Shown here piece after piece: positions 56,489 through 64,000 of a DNA stretch of 64,000 nt (the first letter of the stretch is position 1; each line of letters begins with the position of its first letter). This stretch comes from Toxorhynchites rutilus septentrionalis (taxonomy: Eukaryota; Arthropoda; Insecta; Diptera; Culicidae). Position numbers and translations under genes: made by a program. The notes under the pieces are model-generated. The model searched no databases. It was given only the letters and a program-made list of their open reading frames with translations, and was not told the origin of the DNA. The stretch covers positions 64,138,218-64,202,217 of the forward strand of contig NC_073745.1 of the NCBI RefSeq assembly GCF_029784135.1, written 5' to 3'.

Positions 56489-56565
56489 TTCACGCACTGA
56501 CTACTGCGAGACTGGTCTACAACTGAACTTTCCTATTCGGCACACTGAAATGGACTGACACGGCT
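56489..56565 (-). promoter_or_regulatory. tsr: Candidate cofilin core promoter and first exon
   Basis: On the minus strand an Inr (TGTCAGTCC, +1 at 56556) is followed at exactly +28 to +32 by AGTTC (56525-56529), which fits the DPE consensus. There is no TATA box. Other Inr-like TCAGT motifs within 60 bp suggest a focused cluster of starts. The transcript would run 56556-56489 and then splice. Confidence 0.35.
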
Positions 56566-56601
56566 TTGTTTCAGTGCTCCTGTGTGAAACGTCTGTTCGA
56601 A

Positions 56602-56653
56602 GCCCGCCGAGCAGTGCTAGCTGCCCGCCGAGCAGTGCTAGCTGCCCGCCGAC
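56602..56653 (+). repeat. 21-bp tandem repeat, 2.5 units
   Basis: GCCCGCCGAGCAGTGCTAGC plus T occurs at 56602-56622 and 56623-56643, then partially to 56653. GC-rich, 45-100 bp upstream of the predicted cofilin start. Confidence 0.85.
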
Positions 56654-56659
56654 AAAGAC

Positions 56660-56968
56660 GTCGCTCGAGACTGCCCAAGCTTCACAACATAAAAATCATC
56701 CGATGTCTGACCAATGATTGGTCAAAATTTATTTTAGTATTTGATTCCAGCCGGTATCTGAATTTCACTTAAAATTTTAGCTTCATTTATTTTTATTTAT
56801 ATTTGTTTTACAAAAAAATTAAAAAGTAAAAGGGGATGTACCTAGAGACACGGACGGAAGCTTGACGTAGGACTTTAATTATTGAGTTATGTTTTTTTAA
56901 CTGTTCAGAAATTCGTAAATTCAACTCAATACTTCAAATGCTCGCCCTGAAAATAGTTTGTTATATTA
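56660..56968. other. No recognisable gene
   Basis: Upstream flank of the cofilin gene. Nothing recognised. Confidence 0.4.
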
Positions 56969-56980
56969 ACTGAAATTCAG

Positions 56981-57444
56981 GGGGTCTTCGTAGCCACTTG
57001 GTTACGCGTTCGCTTACTAAGCGATCGATCGTGGGTTCAAACTCAGGGCCCTCAATTTGACCATCTTTGTGTTGTTATAGAATAACTATGTCCACGCAAC
57101 CATCATCAGCTATGGAGATCGATCCACGGTGGAACAAAGATCGATTCATCCATACAACTGCTCTGCTCTGCAAGAAACATCGGGCTGCCGTTCTATAAAT
57201 AACCCAATAAATATAAATAATGTATTCTATAAATAGAATACCCTTCCGCCTAAATGGCTACTACAGTGTAATTTACCATAATGTAATGGAACAGAAAACC
57301 TAACGCCTAAATGACTACTACTTTTACTGTGTAATTTACAATTTATAGGAACATAAACATATGTACATGTACACGATAAAAACCCGGCTCTGTTACAGAT
57401 AAAATGCTAATGAGCCTGATAAATAAATAAATGGGATAAAAAAA
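56981..57444 (+). mobile_element. tRNA-derived SINE with LINE-like 3' tail
   Basis: A box TAGCCACTTGG (56991-57001) and B box GGGTTCAAACTC (57033-57044), 32 bases apart as in a tRNA. A body with two related segments of about 60 bp (CGCCTAAATGRCTACTAC) follows. The tail CCCGGCTCTGTTACAG...GAGCCTGATAAA (57383-57431) resembles the 3' end of the local LINEs. Diverged 12-bp flanks ACTGAAATTCAG and ACTAAACTTCAG (56969-56980, 57445-57456) are a probable target duplication. Confidence 0.82.
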
Positions 57445-57599
57445 ACTAAACTTCAGACGGGTTGTAAGAGTTGTAGCGATAGAAAAAAAACTTTGTTTAT
57501 TTGATTTGGATAGCATAAGTAGCCATCATCTTTCAGTGCATTCTTAAACTTAAGTTTAAAAAGCTAGTTCACATATAGTTTGTCGTAATAATAATATTG

Positions 57600-57815
57600 C
57601 AAGGTGATGCAGATTAGATACCTTATGTAAACTGATGCATCGGTGCTGCTTATTTCTACAGGACTCCGACCGTGAATAGATCCCTCCCAGTGATGATTGT
57701 TGCATGGACGTACTTATTCTATAACACACCAGGGTGGTCAATTGAGGGCCCTGGGTTTTAGAAACAAGATCGTTTGCTTATTAAGCGGACACGCAATCAA
57801 TGTGGCTACGAAAAT
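57600..57815 (-). mobile_element. Second SINE copy, inverted and decayed
   Basis: On the minus strand TTTCGTAGCCACATTG, GTCCGCTTAATAAGC and CCCAGGGCCCTCAATTGACC match the head of 56981-57444. The middle (TTATAGAATAAGTACGTCCA, TCACGGTCGGA) is also recognisable. The B box and 3' end are eroded. Confidence 0.7.
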
Positions 57816-57859
57816 TGGCTAAATAAAACCATTAATAACCATTAACTTAAGATTGCATC

Positions 57860-58105
57860 TAGCTATGATATCGCGAAAAAGGACATCCTTCCGAACCCCT
57901 CAACCGGTATCCAGTTCTGTTTTTCATTGCAAAATTTACTACATTACTAACGCTCTCAATATCATGAAATCCTTCTACACAATTTGCTAGTAGCAAGACA
58001 TACATGAAACAGACATGTATTGAGTACGATGTGATAAAAACCATTTCAATAAAATCTCTATCAACGTTTACTCCTTTAAACCAGGCTCTCATCGAACGTT
58101 GGGGA
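57860..58105 (-). pseudogene. Old RNase-H LINE fragment, 3' part
   Basis: The minus strand encodes MRAWFKGVNVDRDFI and EGFHDIES, matching the C-terminal region of the LINEs here (AWFKGLNVGRDFI, YHDIE). The matching upstream part (FGRW, YSII) resumes at 63661 beyond the TIR element, so the LINE was split by that insertion. Confidence 0.65.
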
Positions 58106-58214
58106 ATAATAAAGTAGAGATGGGCAAACCGTTCACGAACGGTACGAACGAACTAGTTCGCCGAAAAGAGTGAACGAACGGTCGTTCTTTTTCAAAGAAC
58201 GGTAATTCTCCCCA

Positions 58215-58420
58215 CGAACTGATTGCGAGCGAACGGTTTGTGTATGAACTGATTCCGAAAGAATGGTTTGCGAGTGAACTGATGGAGAGTGAACTGCTTG
58301 TGAACGAACTGCTTCAGAACGAACTGTTTGCGAGTGAACTGTATGGGAAAGAACTGATTGAGAGTGAACTGTTTGGGAACGAACTGTTTGAGAACGAAGT
58401 GTTTGTGGGCGAACGAGTAC
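58215..58420 (+). repeat. Subterminal 15-bp tandem repeats
   Basis: About 13 units of consensus GAACGAACTGTTTGN with variants GAGTGAACTG and GAAAGAACTG. Period 15 is kept throughout even though the units vary. Located about 100 bp inside the element end. Confidence 0.85.
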
Positions 58421-58940
58421 AGCTGAACTAATTTGCGCTGGACGGAATGGACAAATATAACGAGTACGTTTGTAAGGAAAATAAAACGATATTGTCATGA
58501 TGAGCAAAATGCATCTAACGCAGGGTTTGTTTTGTTAATGTATACTCAATTTTGTGTTACAAATTAAATTAGATTTTCGTAGTTTTAAAAGCAAAACTAT
58601 ATATTTCCAATTACATGTATTCTTTCAATTCCGCTTAACATTCATATATTTCCTGATTATCAGAAAAAAAATCTGGGGGAAGCTGGGACGATTCATGAAT
58701 TAGGTAAACATAAAATCTTATAGTGAGGGCAAAGTTTTTTCGTTGCTTTCAATTCATTGTTTGGCCTATTGCGTATACGTGTTATCGTGATTGTTTGTAT
58801 GATTTGTTGTTAGTGAAAATCGCTGCTGATTTTTCCCCTGAATGAACATTATGAAATATAATCTTACATGGAACCTGTGTGTTGTCCAAAAATAGAATAT
58901 GAAAAATTGCACATATTTTGTGCACATCAAATTATTACAT

Positions 58941-59268
58941 CCCAGTTAGCTTGCCTAAAAAATCGAGTGCAGCGGACAAGCAAAATCAGGTTCCTCCTGG
59001 CTTCCGTGGGAATAGTTCACCTTCGAACGACCCAGCACTCGAGGGGACATCAAAAACCCCAACTGTCCCTGTTTTTCCGTCCAGCTCAACTTCCCAATCG
59101 GGATTTATAAAGTTGTCTGACCTTTTGGATCAAATCTTCAAGTGTTTTAATGTTTCCGACTCCATCAGAACCCTTGTCTTCTCAATGCTTCCAGTAATCA
59201 AGACAATTTTACAACAAATGATGCAAACATGGCCCCTCCTTGCAATGATTATCTCTCTTGATGTCTAA
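58941..59268 (+). pseudogene. LINE ORF1 C-terminal remnant
   Basis: A 109-codon open end of ORF1: a Ser/Pro-rich part (PTVPVFPSSSTSQSG) and then a hydrophobic, possibly helical C-terminus ending MIISLDV. It stops at TAA 59266-59268 and overlaps the ORF2 start by 11 nt. Zinc knuckles are lost to 5' truncation. Confidence 0.6.
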
Positions 59269-62200
59269 TTTAGATAGAGAGGTCGGAGATATCACTGTTT
59301 TACAGTGGAATTGTCGTAGTCTTATCCCTAAATTGGATACATTCAAATTTTTAACTCATAACTTCAATTGTGATGTTTTTGCTCTGTCCGAAACTTGGCT
59401 TTCTTCGCGAGATGATATCTCTTTCCACGATTTTAATATTATACGCTTGGACCGTGATGACAGATACGGAGGGGTACTATTGGGGATCAATAAGTGCCAC
59501 TCATTTTTTCGAATTGACCTTCCACCTATTGGAGGGATCGAAGCTGTTGCTTGTCATGCAAACATCAGAGGCAAAGACCTCTGTATTGTCAGCTTGTATT
59601 GGCCTCCGAGAGCTGCGGTTAGCCGCAAACAACTTGATGACATGTGCTCACTCCTTCCTGAGCCACGATTGATCTTGGGAGACTTCAACTCTCACGGAAC
59701 TGCCTGGGGGGAACAGTACGACGACAATCGTTCATTGTTGATATATGACCTTTGTAACAACTTCAATATGACCGTTTTGAACACTGGGGAAACAACACGT
59801 GTGCCTAAACCTCCTGCTAACCCAAGTGCTCTTGACCTCTCGCTTTGCTCGAATTCACTATCGTTAGATTGCAAGTGGAATGTAATCCAGGACCCCAACG
59901 GTAGTGATCACTTGCCAATCAAAATTTCCATCACCATTGGGTCGAATTCTTCTGAATCTATAAACATGGCATATGACCTCACAAGACACATTGACTGGAA
60001 AAAATATGCGGACGCGATTGCTCTAGCCATCAATTCCAGAGATGGTTTACCTCCATTGGAGGAGTATAACTTCCTTTCTCGTTTGATCTATGACAGCGCG
60101 GTTCGCGCTCAAACGAAACCCATCCCAGGCTCCACTATTCGTCGAAGGCCTCCCAATCTATGGTGGGATAGCATATGTTCCAAGCTTTATGTAGAAAAAT
60201 CGAATGCATTTAAAGCTTTTCGGAAACGTGGAACCCCTGAAAATTTTCAGACGTATTTGGACCTTGAAAATCAATTTAAAAACTTGATCAAAGGGAAAAA
60301 ACGTGCTTATTGGCGAAATTTCGTGGGAGGTTTGTCACGAGAAACGTCAATGAAAAAATTATGGAAAGTGGCTCGAAACATGAGAAATCGCTCTTCAACG
60401 AATGAAAGCGAAGAATATTCACATCGATGGATTTTGAATTTTGCACGGAAGGTTTGTCCTGATTCCGCTCCTCAGCAAAAATTTTTCGAGATATACCACA
60501 AGGTAGGTGCGATCTTGATTCCGAGTTTTCGATGGTAGAATTCTCTCTTGCTCTGCTTTTATGTAACAATTCTGCTCCGGGATCGGATAGAATTAAGTTC
60601 AACTTGCTGAAAAACCTCCCTGATGTGGCGAAACATCGCTTGTTGAATTTATTCAATCGGTTTATGGAGCATAATATTGTTCCAGATGATTGGAGACAAG
60701 TACGAGTTATAGCTGTTCAAAAACCCGGAAAACCCGCGTCCGACTTCAATTCGTACCGCCCAATAGCAATGCTGTCTTGTATACGGAAATTGTTGGAGAA
60801 AATGATCTTGTTTCGCCTTGATCGATGGGTTGAAACGAATGGCCTACTCTCAGATACACAATATGGGTTCCGCAGGGGCAAGGGGACGAATGATTGTCTT
60901 GCGTTGCTTTCTTCAGAAATTCAAATGGCTTACGCCGAAAAAAAACAAATGGCTTCAGTATTCTTGGACATAAAGGGGGCCTTTGATTCTGTTTCAATAG
61001 AGGTTTTGTCAGACAAATTACACTCTCGGGGTCTGCCGCCTCTATTGAATAATATGTTATATAATTTGCTTTGTGAGAAACATTTGAACTTTTCTCACGG
61101 AGATTCGGCAGTAAGTCGGGTCTCTTACATGGGCCTCCCCCAGGGCTCATGTTTAAGCCCCCTTTTGTACAACTTCTATGTAAGCGACATCGACAATTGC
61201 CTTACACAAAATTGCAGCCTAAGACAACTTGCAGATGATGGAGTGGTGTCTGTCGTAGGATCAAACGAATCCGTCCTGCAAGGACCCTTACAAGATACTT
61301 TGAACAATTTTTCAACCTGGGCCATTGGGCTAGGGATCGAATTCTCCACGGAGAAAACAGAGATGATGGTTTTTTCTAGGAAGCATAGACCAGCAAAACC
61401 AAAGCTTCAACTTTTGGGTAAACCGATCACTCATGCTATGTCATTATAGTATCTTGGGGTCTGGTTCGACTCCAAATGTACTTGGGGGGCCCATATTAGG
61501 TATCTGAGTAAAAAATGTCAACAAAGAATAAACTTTCTCCGTACAATTACCGGCACCTGGTGGGGAGCCCATCCCGAAGATCTTATTATGTTGTATCGAA
61601 CAACTATTCTCTCAGTGATGGAGTATGGCAGTTTCTGTTTTCAATCAGCTGCCAAAACACACCTCATTAAACTCGAGCGAATTCAGTATCTTTGTCTCCG
61701 TATTGCGTTGGGATGTATGCCCTCAACGCATACCATGAGTCTCGAGGTTTTGGCAGGCGTACTCCCACTAAAAGATCGCTTCAATTTATTATCTCTTCGG
61801 TTCCTCATCCGGTGTAAGGTTATGAATCCATTGGTGATCGGAAATTTTGAGCAATTGATCGAGCTAAATTTTCATTCTAGATTCATGAGTTCATATCATG
61901 AATTCACCTCTATGCAGGTTGTTCCTTCTTCGTATATTCCCAACCGTGTTTGTTTTCCTGACTACATCAATTCCTCTGTACATTTCGATCTGTTCATGAA
62001 GGAGAAAATCCATGAAAATCCAGATTATCTTAGATTGGGGTTCGTTCCTACAATCTTCAATGCAAAGTATGGGCGTATCAATTGTGATAATATATACTTT
62101 ACTGATGGGTCCTCTATGAATGAGTCCACAGGATTTGGAGTGTTCAACGTATTTTTTAGCACCTCACACAGTCTTCAGAATCCTTGCTCGGTATATATTG

Positions 62201-62943
62201 CTGAATTGGCAGCGATATACTGAGCGCTGGACAGCGTCGCCTCACGACCTGTTGAACACTATTACATTGTAACGGATAGTCTTAGCTCTGTCGAAGCTAT
62301 CCGTTCAGTGAGGCCGGAAAAGCACTCGCCGTACTTCCTTGAGAGAATACGAGAAATTTTGAGTGCTTTATCCAGACGCTGTTATGTCATTACCTTTGTC
62401 TGGGTCCCTTCACATTGCTCAATTTCGGGTAATGAGAGGGCTGACTCATTGGCAAAGGTAGGTGCAATTGAAGACGATATATATCAGCGTCAAATCGCCT
62501 TCAATGAATTTTATTCTTTAGTTCGCAAAAATACCATCGCTAACTGGCAACGCAAGTGGAATGAAGATGAATTGGGCCGGTGGTTTCACTCGATTATCCC
62601 AAAGGTTAGCCTCAAACCGTGGTTCAAAAGTCTGGATTTGAGTCGGGACTTTATTCGCACCTTCTCCCGACTCATGTCCAATCACTGTTCGTTAGATGCA
62701 CTACTCTTCCGTTTCAATCTTGCCAGCAGCAATCTCTGCGTTTGTGGCCAAGGTTATCACGACATCGAGCACGTTGTTTGGTCGTGCGAGGTGTATCTGG
62801 TCGCCAGATCGAATTTAGAAAACTCCCTTCGGGCCCGAGGAAGACAGCCCAATGTGCCGGTGAGAGATGTGTTGGCTCGGTTAGACCTTGATTACATGTC
62901 CCATATATATGTTTTCCTTAAAGCTATAGATCTTCGTGTGTGA
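59258..62943 (+). pseudogene. LINE ORF2: endonuclease-reverse transcriptase-RNase H, broken
   Basis: Starts ATGATGTCT. Endonuclease: LQWNCRSLIPKLD, SETWLSS, LGDFNSHGTAWG, GSDHLPI. Reverse transcriptase: RPIAMLSCIRKLLEK, FRRGKGTND, LDIKGAFDSVS, GLPQGSCLSPLL and LADDGV (about 61228). RNase H: TDGSSMNESTG, AELAAIY, TDSLSSVEAIR, WVPSHCSISGNERADSLAK. A CVCGQGYHDIEHVVWSC knuckle follows. Breaks are a frameshift near 60500, a TAG at 61447-61449 and a TGA at 62221-62223. Fewer lesions than the other copies, but inactive. Confidence 0.88.
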
Positions 62944-63194
62944 TTGTCCCTACATCCTTATACCCTCCTTTCCTTCCTTTGCGGGTAATTCGTCCCCTTG
63001 CTATAAATAGTAGAATAAGTTGAAATGTAAATAAACTATAGATATACGAATAGATTTAAGAATTGAGTGCTCATCAACATTGTTACAATTTCCTTATATC
63101 CCATCCTTCTCCTAAAAATATGTCACCCTTCTAAACTCGAGCACACCGCGAGTAATCGGTTTTCCACCTTACTAACCATAGATGTAAGAAAATT

Positions 63195-63197
<3 letters not shown>

Positions 63198-63263
<66 letters not shown>
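63198..63263. repeat. (TA)n microsatellite
   Basis: About 33 TA units in the 3' UTR of the LINE. Length is likely to be polymorphic and may be imprecise in assembly. Confidence 0.95.
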
Positions 63264-63266
<3 letters not shown>

Positions 63267-63660
63267 TTAAAAATATATTTAAGAATTCGGCTCCTTTAAA
63301 CTTAAGTAACTGAGCCTGTAAAAATAAACGAATTAATAAAAAAAAATAAAAAAAATTATTACATAAACTTTTGTCGACCGACAAACATATTTTCACATAC
63401 AGTTTGCGACTTTTAAAGAAGAAGCAGCTTCCCCACTAAATTTCAAAAATAGAAATCCCATACGTACACTATCCAATCCAACGATATCAATTAATAGCTG
63501 TCTATTGATGTTGGGTTCCAGCTAACATTCTATGTTGTACTTAATACCGCTGAACGAAAGAGCGAAAGAACGGTTCAAAAGAACTGATTCACTTAGATGA
63601 ACGGTTAATGAGTGAACCGTTCATCAAAGTGAACTGTTTTGCCCATCTCTATAATAGAGT

Positions 63661-63720
63661 ATCACCATCTGCCAAAACATCTTTTATACTATCCTTTGAC
63701 TCAACAACAGAAACAACCCA
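63661..63720 (-). pseudogene. Old RNase-H LINE fragment, 5' part
   Basis: The minus strand reads FGRW, a stop, then YSII, directly continuing into the fragment at 57860-58105 across the TIR-element insertion (LINE pattern EFGRWLHTIIPK). Further upstream the match fades. Confidence 0.5.
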
Positions 63721-64000
63721 GCAAACATTAAATCGCATAACAAGCGTATATATAACATCATATGCCCTAAAATTTGGTTGGCATATAATGCGCCTAACTG
63801 GCATATGCATGCAAAAGTGGAGGCCATATACATACATGACAAATGCTTACCGAATTTGTTTGGATGAATATGCAACTTTGACCGGCTATAATAGCGATTA
63901 TGTTCAATTGAATAGCGATATAATATGAATATATTCATGAATTGTCAAAGCACCAAATATGACTTTTGCCATACTCATATATGATTTATTACAGACATAG
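63721..64000. other. No recognisable gene
   Basis: AT-rich end of window. It has a chance frame at 63608-63928 that begins inside the TIR element. Nothing recognised. Confidence 0.4.

Larger units (their letters stand above)
58941..63352 (+). mobile_element. I-type non-LTR retrotransposon (subfamily B)
   Basis: 4.4-kb LINE with a 12-bp target duplication AAATTATTACAT (58929-58940 and 63353-63364) and an A-rich 3' end after GAGCCTGTAAAAATAAA. It contains the end of ORF1, the whole of ORF2 and a 3' UTR with a long (TA)n run. It is clearly diverged from subfamily A (protein identity roughly 55-65 percent by eye). 5'-truncated within ORF1. Confidence 0.88.
58116..63650 (+). mobile_element. TIR DNA element, copy 2, with a LINE inside
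   Basis: Starts AGAGATGGGCAAACCG and ends with its inverse. It is flanked by ATAATAAAGT (58106-58115) and ATAATAGAGT (63651-63660), a 10-bp duplication with one mismatch. Without the 4.4-kb LINE it is about 1.1 kb. It is the inverted relative of 10809-12786. Non-coding apart from the inserted LINE. Confidence 0.82.

Noticed and set aside
56991..57044. A genuine tRNA gene
   Set aside because: A and B boxes are present, but no cloverleaf can be closed, and the sequence continues into a SINE body and tail with flanking duplications.
58116..63650. The LINE as coding cargo of an autonomous DNA transposon
   Set aside because: The LINE has its own target duplication and A-tail, so it is a later insertion. 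The TIR element itself has no transposase.

Overview
The window looks like chromosomal DNA of a mosquito, most likely Aedes or a close culicine. The one host gene I can recognise encodes an ADF/cofilin almost identical to the Drosophila twinstar protein as I remember it. It is spread over about 30 kb by two very large introns packed with nested transposable elements. tRNA-derived SINEs, RNase-H-bearing I-type LINEs, copia-type LTR elements and mariner/Tc1 debris fit a large culicine genome. There are no rRNA genes, no convincing tRNA genes, no CRISPR and no prokaryotic operons. Species-level assignment is inference.

Layout. 1-1.7 kb: unrecognised. 1.7-8.8 kb: a copia-like element (139-bp LTRs, 5-bp target duplication) whose 5' flank, 5' LTR and gag-to-integrase part are present twice in tandem (offset 2,669 bp, almost no differences). 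10.8-12.8 kb: a TIR element with subterminal 15-bp repeats and a LINE fragment inside. 13.2-17.5 kb: a nearly complete RNase-H LINE (minus strand). 17.6-24.7 kb: nested inverted-repeat elements carrying recurring TATA/Inr promoter-like modules, a short ORF and a 197-bp tandem repeat. 24.9-25.2 kb: Tc1 transposase remnant.

26.1-56.6 kb: the cofilin gene on the minus strand. Four coding exons give a 148-residue protein. Coding exon 1 contributes only the ATG (55924-55926). Intron 1 is 17.4 kb, intron 2 is 84 bp and intron 3 is 11.9 kb. The introns hold MITEs, a SINE with perfect target duplications, two mariner-like transposase pseudogenes, a large foldback element hit by a LINE, two copies of a minisatellite-bearing repeat, an RTE-like LINE fragment and an intronic ORF of about 155 codons.

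56.9-63.7 kb, upstream of the gene: two tRNA-derived SINEs in opposite orientation, one of which shares its 3' tail with the local LINE family, and a three-level nest. In that nest an old LINE fragment was hit by a second copy of the 10.8-kb TIR element, which was hit by a second LINE. The most unusual observation is that the LINEs inside the two TIR-element copies belong to clearly different subfamilies yet sit at the same position, in the same orientation, with overlapping target-site duplications. Every transposon coding region seen is broken; the cofilin gene looks intact.
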